A DNA stretch of 64,000 bases from JAJFKB01 sp965230515 (lineage in GTDB: Bacteria; Pseudomonadota; Gammaproteobacteria; Pseudomonadales; IMCC2047). The translations under genes were made by a program, and so were the position numbers. The notes below the pieces were generated by a model. That model was not told the origin of the DNA and did no database searches. It saw nothing but the letters and a program-made list of their open reading frames with translations. Positions 1 to 8,316 of the stretch are shown here, one piece after another (within the stretch, counting starts at the first letter, position 1; each line of letters starts with the position of its first letter). Location: positions 1 through 64,000 of the forward strand of contig OZ246007.1 of assembly GCA_965230515.1 (NCBI GenBank), read 5' to 3'.

Positions 1-1
1 G

Positions 2-541
2 ATTTTTCAGGCGCCTTCATCCATCGGTTATGCGCGGGTTTCCTTTTTTGAAGATCGTACTGCGCGAAATGTTGGAGATATTCTGACCGTCCAGCTGGTG
101 GAAAATACCACGGCGAAGAAGGAAACAGAAACAGAGGTGAAAAAGGAGTCGGAAACCAAAGTACCCGAACCGACCCTGTTTCAACGAGTTACCGATTTTG
201 GTTTCCAGTCCAGTGTTGACAACGAACTGGCGTTCAAAGGAGAGGCTGACAGTGACCAGAAAAACAGTCTGAACGGCAGTATCAGTGTCACGGTGACCGA
301 AGTACTACCCAGCGGAACTTTGAGAATTCGCGGAGAGAAGTGGATTCGTTTAAATCGTGGTGATGAGTATATACGCATCAGCGGACTTGTGCGGCCGGAT
401 GATATTGCACCGGATAATAGTGTGATGTCCGTTAAAGTTGCTGATGCACGTATTGCCTATAGTCAAACCGGAGAGTTGGCTCATGCTAACTCCATGGGCT
501 GGTTAACACGCTTCTTTAACAGTCCGCTATGGCCCTTATAA
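2..541 (+). CDS. flgH: Flagellar L-ring protein FlgH (5' partial)
   Basis: C-terminal part of FlgH, the outer-membrane lipoprotein that forms the L ring, the bushing through which the flagellar rod turns. The frame is open from base 2, so the gene begins before the window and its lipoprotein signal is not visible. The segment with residues FEDRTARNVGDILTV followed by LVENTTAKK is the conserved FlgH core, and the end (NSMGWLTRFFNSPLWPL) is the usual FlgH C-terminus. flgI follows after 19 bases with the same orientation, as in the normal flgFGHIJKL order. A GTG at 98 is internal and not the true start. Confidence 0.93.
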   Translation: MFQAPSSIGYARVSFFEDRTARNVGDILTVQLVENTTAKKETETEVKKESETKVPEPTLFQRVTDFGFQSSVDNELAFKGEADSDQKNSLNGSISVTVTEVLPSGTLRIRGEKWIRLNRGDEYIRISGLVRPDDIAPDNSVMSVKVADARIAYSQTGELAHANSMGWLTRFFNSPLWPL

Positions 542-560
542 GAGGTTTTGGAGTATTAGG

Positions 561-1691
561 ATGAATGATTCAGCATTGAACAGCAGAATTATAAAAAGGT
601 TGGGGCTTGCATTTGTGGCGCTCTTTATGTCGTTGCAGATAACCTCGGTTTATGCCGAACGACTAAAGGATATAACCTCAGTTGCTGGTGTTCGAACCAA
701 TCAACTGATTGGCTATGGTCTGGTGGTAGGTCTTGATGGTACCGGGGATAAAACGCCCTTTACCAAACAGACGTTCAGAAACATGATGGCTCAGTTTGGA
801 GTGATTATTCCCGCCAATGTGGATCCCAAACCAAAAAATGTTGCTGCGGTGGCGATTCATGCAGAGCTAAGCCCTTTTGTTAAACCGGGGCAGAAAATAG
901 ATGTCACGGTGTCATCGTTGGGAGATGCAAAAAGTTTACGTGGTGGTACGTTGATAGCGTCGCCGCTTAAGGGGCTCGATAACCAGGTCTATGCTATTGC
1001 GCAGGGCAATCTGGTTGTCGGTGGATTTGGCGCAGAGGGTGCTGATGGTTCAAGAATTACCGTTAACGTACCCAGCGTAGGTCGTATACCGGGTGGAGCT
1101 ACGGTTGAGCGCCTGGTTCCCAACTCTTTTGCCAATAGCGATATGCTGACCTTTAATCTCGATAGTCCTGATTTTACAACGGCAAAGCGTGTCTCGGACA
1201 AAATCAATCATCTGTTGGGTAACGGTTCTGCGGTAGCTATCGATGCGGCCTCGATTCAGGTCACGGCACCTAAAGATGTCGGACAAAGGGTAACCTTCCT
1301 GTCAGTGCTGGAGAATCTGGAGATTCAACCGGCAGAGACCAGCGCCAAGATCATTATCAACTCTCGCACCGGTACGATTGTGATTGGTAAACACGTTAAG
1401 GTGAAACCGGCCGCAATCACTCACGGTAATCTCACGGTAACCATCAGTGAACAGTTGAACGTCAGCCAGCCGGCACCCTTTAACGAAGGTGGTGAAACGG
1501 TGGTGACGCCGCAGTCTGAGATCAATATCGACCAGGATTCGAGCCGCATGTTTGTGTTTGATCCCGGCGTATCACTGGACGCCATCGTACAGGCCGTTAA
1601 CCAGGTGGGTGCTGCTCCGGGAGACCTGATGGCGATACTGGAAGCACTTAAGCAGGCGGGTGCTTTGAAAGCTGAAATAGTGGTGATCTGA
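561..1691 (+). CDS. flgI: Flagellar P-ring protein FlgI
   Basis: FlgI polymerises in the periplasm into the P ring around the flagellar rod in the peptidoglycan layer. The 376-residue length is normal. Residues 1-32 look like a Sec signal peptide with a hydrophobic core and a VYA cleavage site, and the mature protein begins ERLKDITSVAGVR, the hallmark FlgI start, followed by NQLIGYGLVVGLDGTGD. The ATG has a GGAG-type ribosome site a few bases upstream. Its TGA stop shares one base with the ATG of flgJ, so the two are translationally coupled. Confidence 0.97.
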   Translation: MNDSALNSRIIKRLGLAFVALFMSLQITSVYAERLKDITSVAGVRTNQLIGYGLVVGLDGTGDKTPFTKQTFRNMMAQFGVIIPANVDPKPKNVAAVAIHAELSPFVKPGQKIDVTVSSLGDAKSLRGGTLIASPLKGLDNQVYAIAQGNLVVGGFGAEGADGSRITVNVPSVGRIPGGATVERLVPNSFANSDMLTFNLDSPDFTTAKRVSDKINHLLGNGSAVAIDAASIQVTAPKDVGQRVTFLSVLENLEIQPAETSAKIIINSRTGTIVIGKHVKVKPAAITHGNLTVTISEQLNVSQPAPFNEGGETVVTPQSEINIDQDSSRMFVFDPGVSLDAIVQAVNQVGAAPGDLMAILEALKQAGALKAEIVVI

Positions 1692-2080
1692 TGAATAGCG
1701 TAGCCGGCAATACTCACCCGTCATTATCGCAAGCACAGGTTTATACCGATTTTTCCGGACTCGACCAGTTGCGCAATTCGGTAAAAAACAACGATACCGA
1801 GGCGTTACGCGAACTGGCCGGTCAGTTTGAGTCAATCTTTATCAATATTGCGCTAAAGAGCATGAGGGCTGCTAATGAGGCGTTTGCCAAAGACAGTTAC
1901 TTTGATAGTCAGGAGTCACGGTTTTATCGAGATATGTTTGATAACCAAATGAGTCTGACGCTGTCCCAGGGCAAAGGCATTGGCCTGGCTGATTCGCTGG
2001 TAAAACAGTTGGGCGCGTACCTTCCCGAAAACCAGCAACTCATGAAAACGAATGCGACTGAGATCGATATCAGTCTGTAA
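1691..2080 (+). CDS. flgJ: Rod-binding protein FlgJ, short form without muramidase domain
   Basis: FlgJ caps and scaffolds the growing flagellar rod in the periplasm. This 129-residue protein corresponds only to the N-terminal rod-binding domain: GQFESIFINIALKSMR and the YRDMFDNQMSL stretch are typical. In enterobacteria and pseudomonads a C-terminal glucosaminidase domain of about 150 residues follows; here a stop occurs and flgK starts 15 bases later, so that domain is absent rather than split off downstream. Another enzyme, not in this window, would have to open the peptidoglycan. Overlaps flgI by one base. Confidence 0.92.
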   Translation: MNSVAGNTHPSLSQAQVYTDFSGLDQLRNSVKNNDTEALRELAGQFESIFINIALKSMRAANEAFAKDSYFDSQESRFYRDMFDNQMSLTLSQGKGIGLADSLVKQLGAYLPENQQLMKTNATEIDISL

Positions 2081-2095
2081 GGTTGGATAGAATCT

Positions 2096-4111
2096 ATGCC
2101 TGATTTATTGAATATTGCACTGTCCGGACTGATTGCCCATCAACGTGGCTTGAGTACCACCGGCCATAATATTGCGAATGCTACGAATGAGGGATACAGT
2201 CGTCAGCTGAATGTACAGGCAACACGTCAGGCCGAGTTTCTGGGTGGTTCATTCCTAGGGACAGGTGTTGATGTCGACGGCGTATTTCGCTCAGTGGATC
2301 AGTTTGTGATTAACCAGTTGCGCAGTGATACCTCTGCATTTAAGCAAGTGGAAATCACCAGAGACAGTCTGAATCGGCTGGATTTTCTGTTCTCCGACAG
2401 CAGCACAGGGCTGACCAGTAATCAGGATCGTTTTTTTACCGCATTACAGGCAGCAAATGATGATCCCACCTCTATTGTTGCCCGTCAGGTGTTCCTCTCT
2501 GAAGCGCAGAATTTAGTGACCCGTTTTCAATCGATTGAAACTGAGCTTTCGACACAGACAGATACGATCAATCAGCTGATCTCCTCAACGGTTAGTGACA
2601 TCGGTGAGTTGTCGGTCCGTATCGCCGACGTTAACCGTTCGATTATTGAGCAATCGGGTACCGGATTTGGTAATCGGCCAAATGATCTGCTTGATCACCG
2701 TGATCGCCTCTTGAAGGAATTATCAGAACTGGTCAGTATCAGTACGATTGAGCAGAATGACGGAGCTATCAATGTGTTTGTCGGCAGTGGTCAGGCTATC
2801 GTTTTGGGTGGAGAATCACTTACTCTGGTTACTGCACCCTCTAAATTTGATCCTCAGGTGCCGGAATTAGGGGTGATGGCCAATGGTCAGGTTACTCAGC
2901 TAAATAATAAACTGACCGGCGGTGTACTTGGCGGTCTGCTCGAATTGCGCAGTGGCGCGATGGTGGAAGCTACCAATTCCCTGGGCAGAATTGCAATGGC
3001 GGTGAGCGAAACCATGAATCAGCAACACAAGCTGGGAATGGATCTTGAAGGGAACCTGGGTGGCGACTTTTTCCTGGATATTAATAGTGCTGCGTCGATC
3101 GCTGCCAGAACAATTAACTCGAGTGCTAACTCTGTACCACTTGATCAAGTGGCTGCTGTATCGATAACTGACTTGTCAGATGTCACGGTCAGTAACTACA
3201 GGCTCAGTTTTACATCTGCCACTAATTACACGGTTACCCGATTGAGTGATGGCAAAACCAATAGTGCAATTGATGCGTCGTTAACCGGCACCATCGGAGG
3301 CTTACCCGCCACGTTAAACTTTGATGGGTTGAGTGTGGCGTTAAGCCGGCCGTCAGGTAATTTTGCTGCCGGAGACAGTTTTATTCTGAAGCCAACAGAA
3401 CGTGCCGCGAAAGATATCGCGCTCGTTATTGAGCGGCCGGAACAGATCGCGCTGGCTGCACCAGTTCGCACTGGAGCAGATCTTGGTAATCAGGGGACGG
3501 GTGAAATAAGTCCTGGAGTGGTGACAGATACCAGTACAGCACTGTTTTCAACGACACCGGGACAACTTAGCCCGCCACTTTTGATACGTTTTACCAGTGC
3601 TACAAGCTATGACATTCTGGATAACAGCGGACCAGTCCCGGTTGCTTTAATACCACCACAAACCGGACTGGCATTTCCTCCAACAACGGGCAATACAATT
3701 CTACCGGCTGGTTTTGGTATTGATATAGACATCAGCGGGCAGCCGCAAACAGGCGATACCTTTACAGTGGATTTTAACAGTGGAGGGTATCAGGACAGTC
3801 GCAACGGGTTGGCAATGGCTGCACTGCAAACCGCAGGTGTGTTGAATAATGGTCAGACCACTTTGCAGGGTGGTTACGGACAGTTACTTCAGCAGATCGG
3901 CATTAGCGCCAGTCAGGCCAGGTTCAATGCTCAGGCCGGTGAAGCGCTGCTACAGCAGTCCCAGGCACGCAGAGATGATGTCTCGGCTGTAAATCTTGAT
4001 GAGGAAGCTGCGAAGTTGATTGAACTGGAGCAGGCCTATGGTGCTTCCGCTCAGGTGATCAGCGTGGCCCGAACACTATTTGATTCGTTGCTTGGCGCTA
4101 TCGGGAGTTAA
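2096..4111 (+). CDS. flgK: Flagellar hook-associated protein 1 FlgK
   Basis: FlgK (HAP1) forms the first ring of the hook-filament junction after export by the flagellar type III system. It has the D0/D1 N-terminus of rod/hook/HAP proteins (NIALSGLIAHQRGLSTTGHN, residues 5-24, then IANATNEGYSRQ), and a C-terminal helical region with VNLDEEAAKLIELEQAYGASAQ. The 671-residue length and a variable middle region (about 320-560) are usual. It is 15 bases after flgJ and 6 bases before flgL, in the same operon. No signal peptide is expected or seen. Confidence 0.96.
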   Translation: MPDLLNIALSGLIAHQRGLSTTGHNIANATNEGYSRQLNVQATRQAEFLGGSFLGTGVDVDGVFRSVDQFVINQLRSDTSAFKQVEITRDSLNRLDFLFSDSSTGLTSNQDRFFTALQAANDDPTSIVARQVFLSEAQNLVTRFQSIETELSTQTDTINQLISSTVSDIGELSVRIADVNRSIIEQSGTGFGNRPNDLLDHRDRLLKELSELVSISTIEQNDGAINVFVGSGQAIVLGGESLTLVTAPSKFDPQVPELGVMANGQVTQLNNKLTGGVLGGLLELRSGAMVEATNSLGRIAMAVSETMNQQHKLGMDLEGNLGGDFFLDINSAASIAARTINSSANSVPLDQVAAVSITDLSDVTVSNYRLSFTSATNYTVTRLSDGKTNSAIDASLTGTIGGLPATLNFDGLSVALSRPSGNFAAGDSFILKPTERAAKDIALVIERPEQIALAAPVRTGADLGNQGTGEISPGVVTDTSTALFSTTPGQLSPPLLIRFTSATSYDILDNSGPVPVALIPPQTGLAFPPTTGNTILPAGFGIDIDISGQPQTGDTFTVDFNSGGYQDSRNGLAMAALQTAGVLNNGQTTLQGGYGQLLQQIGISASQARFNAQAGEALLQQSQARRDDVSAVNLDEEAAKLIELEQAYGASAQVISVARTLFDSLLGAIGS

Positions 4112-4117
4112 TGACTG

Positions 4118-5356
4118 ATGCGATTATCTACTCAACAATTTTTTCAATCCAGTTTGCAGGGCGTATTGGATAATCAGGCACGATTGAATGATTTGCAACA
4201 GCAGGTGGCTTCGGGAAAACGCATATCGACACCGGCAGATGATCCGATTGCGTCGGCACGCATTCTGACAGTGAACCAGCAGTTGTCACGTTTTGAGCAG
4301 TACGCAGGTAACGCAGCGATCGCGGAAGGCAAACTAAGGCTGGAGGAGTCTGCTCTTGATGGTATGGAAGATGCCATTCAGAGAATTCGTCAGCTAACGG
4401 TTCAGGCTGGTGATGGTGCAATGGCTGCGGAGGATAGAAGGTCGGTAGCTGTAGAGATTAAACAACGCCTTGAGCAACTGGTAGCGTTAGCCAACACCAG
4501 AGATGCGAATGAACAGTTTATTTTTGCAGGATTTCAATCGGGGACCCAGCCAATTGTTCCCACTGGAACGGGTGGTTATAACTATCAGGGGGACGAAGGG
4601 CAACTGTTCATCAAAGTTGCTGATAACATTGATGTTCCGGTTTCAGATTCCGGTCAGGGTCTGTTTATGGATATGGATGAGCCCCTGAATTTCACTGCTT
4701 CGCCCAATGGCGGCAACACCGGTTCGGTCGCCGTAGATAGTCAGGAGATTACTAACCAGAATCTGTTTGATGCCTTTCATCCGGAGGGCGCAACCATTAC
4801 CTTTGATACCACAGGGCCAACACCTACCTATACCGTCACGCGGGTGTCTGACAGCGGCGTTATTTCAGGAGGTTATCCTGCTGCTCCTTTGCTGAATATT
4901 CCCTACTCTCCACCAGAAGCTATTGAATTTGAGGGGGTTCGCGTGGAGCTTTCGGGAACGCCAGCGAACGGAGATACCGTTGATCTGACCAGTTTGCCCC
5001 CACAAAAACTGGATATGTTCTCAGCGATTGAGCGGTTGGTTCTGGGACTGGAGGGTAAGACCAGTAATGTGACGATAGGAGAGCTGGTATCTGACGGACT
5101 GACCAGTCTTGATAGCGCACTGGATAATGTGCTCGGAACCAGGGCACTCGTGGGAAGTCGGCTGAATGTCATCGATGATGCGCTGAGTAACAACGATAAT
5201 CTGAAATTACAAAACAGAAAGCTATTGTCTGAGCTGGAAGACCTCGATTACGCTGATGCTGTGAGTCGTTTGTCGCTACAGAGTTTTATTCTGGAAGCAA
5301 CCCAGCGGACCTTTACACAGATCAGTAATTTATCACTGTTTAATTTTATCCGTTAG
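4118..5356 (+). CDS. flgL: Flagellar hook-associated protein 3 FlgL
   Basis: FlgL (HAP3) forms the second junction ring between hook and flagellin filament. The N-terminus (MRLSTQQFFQSSLQGVLDNQ, then LNDLQQQVASGKRI and PADDP) is the flagellin/HAP3 N-terminal domain, and the end matches the flagellin-like C-terminal helix (LSLQSFILEATQRTFTQISN followed by LSLFNFI). At 412 residues it is typical. It closes the flgHIJKL run; the next genes are convergent. Confidence 0.95.
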   Translation: MRLSTQQFFQSSLQGVLDNQARLNDLQQQVASGKRISTPADDPIASARILTVNQQLSRFEQYAGNAAIAEGKLRLEESALDGMEDAIQRIRQLTVQAGDGAMAAEDRRSVAVEIKQRLEQLVALANTRDANEQFIFAGFQSGTQPIVPTGTGGYNYQGDEGQLFIKVADNIDVPVSDSGQGLFMDMDEPLNFTASPNGGNTGSVAVDSQEITNQNLFDAFHPEGATITFDTTGPTPTYTVTRVSDSGVISGGYPAAPLLNIPYSPPEAIEFEGVRVELSGTPANGDTVDLTSLPPQKLDMFSAIERLVLGLEGKTSNVTIGELVSDGLTSLDSALDNVLGTRALVGSRLNVIDDALSNNDNLKLQNRKLLSELEDLDYADAVSRLSLQSFILEATQRTFTQISNLSLFNFIR

Positions 5357-5402
5357 GTTGAAGGGGCAAGTGCAACTGTTTGTGGGTGACCGTTTTTATC
5401 AA

Positions 5403-5729
5403 CTATCCCTGATAGGCTTTAATGGCAGTGGCGCCTTTGCTGAGGTTTCTCAGCAGGATTTGGCTTTTTTCCTGTTCTTTGCGCGCTAAACCCAAAATCT
5501 GTTCATCCATCGCCATAATTTGTTTAATCTGATCTTGTATTTCAAGTGCATTATCGACAGTGACAGGCTTTGAAAAATAGTCCCTGATCAGCTTGTCGCG
5601 GTATTCTGCCTGCAGGGGAAGCTCAGTCCACTGCGCCTCCTGTGCGGCGGTCAACAGGGCCTGGCTGGCGATGATGATCGCCTGCCATTGTGATTCCCGC
5701 CTGCCGTTTGTTGCACTTTCCAGTCTCAT
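5403..5729 (-). CDS. fliT: FliT-like flagellar export chaperone
   Basis: Small helical cytoplasmic protein of 108 residues at the end of the fliC-flaG-fliD-fliS series, the position of FliT, the chaperone for the cap protein FliD. The sequence is almost all predicted helix (WQAIIIASQALLTAAQEAQW; EIQDQIKQIMAMDEQILGLA). FliT proteins diverge fast, so the call rests on size, composition and place. Its ATG overlaps the fliS stop in an ATGA arrangement, implying coupled translation. Convergent with flgL, 46 bases away. Confidence 0.72.
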   Translation of the reverse strand: MRLESATNGRRESQWQAIIIASQALLTAAQEAQWTELPLQAEYRDKLIRDYFSKPVTVDNALEIQDQIKQIMAMDEQILGLARKEQEKSQILLRNLSKGATAIKAYQG

Positions 5730-6148
5730 AGTGCGGCTACCGAGCCGGTTGAATGCTGATTATGGAACTCTTCAGGTATACCTTCCCAGCCGGTTTTAAT
5801 CTCACGTAGCAGCGCAATTACTTCGTCGACAATTTCCATGTCGTTGTTCAGGCTGGCTTCGGTCAAACGGCGAACCATATAGTCATAGAGTGCATTCAGG
5901 TTTGATGAAATATCACCACCTGCATCCATATCGAGACAACCCTGAAGGCCACTGATGATGTCGATACCTTTGCCCAGTTGCTCACCTTTGCCAGCGAAAT
6001 CTTTTCGCTCGATGCAGCCTTTCGCACTGGACAAGCGGGTGAGGGCACCATTAATCAGCATCGCAATCAGTTGGTGAGGGTTTGCGTCGACCACACCGGA
6101 TTGTGTATTTACGTTCTGATATTGTCTAATGGCATTTCGGTCATTCAT
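5726..6148 (-). CDS. fliS: Flagellin export chaperone FliS
   Basis: FliS binds the C-terminus of newly made flagellin, keeps it from polymerising in the cytoplasm and hands it to the export gate. The 140-residue protein has the family signature: RNAIRQYQNVNTQSGVVDANP, LIAMLINGALTRL and LYDYMVRRLTEASLNND. It starts 17 bases after the fliD stop and overlaps fliT by 4 bases. Confidence 0.95.
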   Translation of the reverse strand: MNDRNAIRQYQNVNTQSGVVDANPHQLIAMLINGALTRLSSAKGCIERKDFAGKGEQLGKGIDIISGLQGCLDMDAGGDISSNLNALYDYMVRRLTEASLNNDMEIVDEVIALLREIKTGWEGIPEEFHNQHSTGSVAAL

Positions 6149-6165
6149 GAAAACATCCTCTGGGA

Positions 6166-7605
6166 TTAATTATTATTTGAACTGTTTTGGTTAACTATAT
6201 TGTTGGTATTAGCGAGCTGTTGGGTTAAAAAACTACCGGTTGAATTCAATTGGCTGATCAGTATGTCAAGACCGGCAAACTGTTGCCGGGTTCTTTCCTC
6301 TATAGCGGCAAGGCGTCTCTCCAAAGCGACACGGTCATCGGCGATTTCCTCAAGTGCTGTATCTAAGCCATCTTCCCGAACACTGACAATACCGGTTGTT
6401 GATAGGTACTCAGTGACCAGGTCATTGAGCTGTCCGGCAATTCCGTTGTTGCCGGCGAACAGTTCTCCTACATCATTAAAATTATTGCTGATGGCCGAAT
6501 TCAAGGTGTCCTGGTCAATGGAGAGTTTACCTTTCTCGCCTGTGGTGATGCCGAGTTGTGCAATGTTGCTATATATACCGTCCGGGTCACTGATAGAGTC
6601 GAACAGAATACGTTCGATTTGAGCCTCAGCAGTTCGAATAGTCGCGTCACCGTTTAACAACCCTGCCTCACCGGTTTCGGCATTGTAATCCGAGAGCAGG
6701 TTGATGGTGTCTTTCAAGGCATTGAAAACAGTGACAAACGACGAAACTTTTCCCTGTACGGTGGTTTCGTTAAGCGCTACAGAGAGTGTTTCCGGAGGGT
6801 TGTTGATTGGGTCCGTTGATGGGGCAATGGCTGTTATGGTGACACCATCAACAGCGTCTGCAAAGGTGTTAGTGGCACTGCTCACTGTAAATCCGTCTAC
6901 GGTAATCCTTGCGTCGGTCGCCGCTTCCAATTCAGTGAGCTGGTTGTTGGGGTCGCCATCAACAAAAAACAGCTGTGACAGGCCTGAACCGTCATTGTTC
7001 ACGGTATCATCGTCAGTGACTGTGATCTCAATCGCGTTACTGGCACCGCTGGCCTTGGCGTTAAGCACGAGTTTGGAAACGGTTCCGCCGCTACCATCAT
7101 CAACGGTAAGGATACTGGCGGTTACTTTTTCGCTGGCATTAGAATTGTTAATCGCATCTTTGATGCCGCTGACAGATCCGTCAGTGATAGCTATGTTGTA
7201 GGCACTGCCGCCGACCTCGATTGACAGGCTGCCGGTGCCAATGACGGTGTCTGGCGTGGCAAAATCCCCGGTAACCAGTTTATGGGCTGCGCTCAGATTA
7301 AGCACATTAATATCAGTAACACCCACGGCTGCAGAGCTGTCGGCAGTTGCCGTAAAAATTTCGTCATTGCTGGAGGTAGTGGAGCGAGCCTGAAAAGAGG
7401 ACAGGGTGGTTAGCTCTTTCAGGGTGGTCTGAAAATCTGATAGCGCGCTTTTAAAAGATCCGAACGCAGAGATCGAGGCCTGTGTTTCCGCTTCTTTCAG
7501 GTCTAGTCGTGCGGCGGTTGGAGCCCGCTCTGCTTCCACTAACTGCTGCAGAATAGAGCCAAGATCGAGTCCTGAACCAACGCCGAGGGAAGTGACTGAT
7601 GCCAT
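6166..7605 (-). CDS. fliD: Flagellar filament cap protein FliD
   Basis: FliD (HAP2) caps the filament tip and guides flagellin assembly. The N-terminus MASVTSLGVGSGLDLGSILQ then LVEAERAP is characteristic, the middle contains flagellin-hook IN-type segments with VTVDGFTVSS-like repeats, and the C-terminus is a coiled coil (ALERRLAAIEERTRQQFAGL) ending in N-rich residues. The 479-residue length is typical. A sigma-54-like promoter lies about 70 bases upstream. fliS and fliT follow closely. Confidence 0.95.
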   Translation of the reverse strand: MASVTSLGVGSGLDLGSILQQLVEAERAPTAARLDLKEAETQASISAFGSFKSALSDFQTTLKELTTLSSFQARSTTSSNDEIFTATADSSAAVGVTDINVLNLSAAHKLVTGDFATPDTVIGTGSLSIEVGGSAYNIAITDGSVSGIKDAINNSNASEKVTASILTVDDGSGGTVSKLVLNAKASGASNAIEITVTDDDTVNNDGSGLSQLFFVDGDPNNQLTELEAATDARITVDGFTVSSATNTFADAVDGVTITAIAPSTDPINNPPETLSVALNETTVQGKVSSFVTVFNALKDTINLLSDYNAETGEAGLLNGDATIRTAEAQIERILFDSISDPDGIYSNIAQLGITTGEKGKLSIDQDTLNSAISNNFNDVGELFAGNNGIAGQLNDLVTEYLSTTGIVSVREDGLDTALEEIADDRVALERRLAAIEERTRQQFAGLDILISQLNSTGSFLTQQLANTNNIVNQNSSNNN

Positions 7606-7674
7606 ACCTTTTCCTGATTATCCGGGTTCGGTTAACTGCACCAAACCAATTAGCTGAATTACATGCCAATAATA

Positions 7675-7691
7675 TGCAGGTTTCTTGCCAG
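7675..7691 (-). promoter_or_regulatory. Candidate sigma-54 promoter of fliD
   Basis: On the minus strand the sequence CTGGCAAGAAACCTGCA has GG and GC dinucleotides separated by exactly 10 bases, the -24/-12 pattern of RpoN promoters, about 70 bases before the fliD start. fliD operons are class II, FleQ/RpoN-dependent genes in pseudomonads, which fits. Transcription start not shown. Confidence 0.55.
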
Positions 7692-7829
7692 TTTTAGTTG
7701 TTTGCTTTGTTCTGGGACTGGAAACCCTATTTAGCAGGCAGTCTCCGGAAAAATCATCACCATAAGATCGCCAACAAGCCGATGATTTTCCCTTTGACTG
7801 ATGAACTATTTATTGCTTAATCAAACTCT

Positions 7830-8228
7830 TTATATACTGGTTTTCACAAACAAGCCTTCTTTTACCTGGTCAGCAATCGCCTCTGAAATTCGCTGTACCT
7901 CTTCAGAGGGGATTTGCCGGATCAGTTCATCTGTTTCGGCATCATAAACCTCAATAACGGTACGGCCTGACGTTTCGGAAACACTGAAATGAATACTGCG
8001 TTGAATATTCTGAACAAAATCATTGATATTGTTCACAGTGATTTCCAGTTCCTCTGTCTGCACCTGTTGATCGGTTTGCGATACCTCCGGCTGGATGTCA
8101 ACGGGGTTGCTATCAACCGCTGCGTTGCCAGCTATTTCCTTGCTGGTTACTCCCTGTGTCGCTGTTGTCTGACCCTGGTTTGAAGTAGGCAAGGTGGTAT
8201 TGTTAAGTTGTATAACCATAACGTTCAC
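7830..8228 (-). CDS. flaG: FlaG family flagellar protein
   Basis: FlaG-family protein of 132 residues; in pseudomonads and vibrios FlaG influences filament length. The first half is low-complexity (N/Q/T-rich); the second half carries the conserved FlaG domain: FVQNIQRSIHFSVSETSGRT, EVYDAETDELIRQIPSEEV, then QRISEAIADQ. It lies between fliC and fliD in the same orientation. The annotated ATG gives MNVMVIQLNN; a second ATG four codons in is also possible. Confidence 0.9.
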   Translation of the reverse strand: MNVMVIQLNNTTLPTSNQGQTTATQGVTSKEIAGNAAVDSNPVDIQPEVSQTDQQVQTEELEITVNNINDFVQNIQRSIHFSVSETSGRTVIEVYDAETDELIRQIPSEEVQRISEAIADQVKEGLFVKTSI

Positions 8229-8257
8229 CTATCTATCCATTTCAATCAAACTTGTAA

Positions 8258-8297
8258 ACGAAGCCAATGAATACATATTCATGATCATTGGCTTCGT
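8258..8297 (-). terminator. Stem-loop after fliC
   Basis: Arms ACGAAGCCAATGA and TCATTGGCTTCGT form a perfect 13-bp stem around a 14-base loop, just after the fliC stop. The run of T after it is weak, so it may act as an mRNA-stabilising hairpin or partial terminator between fliC and flaG. Confidence 0.6.
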
Positions 8298-8316
8298 CCT
8301 CACAAGTGTCCTACTG

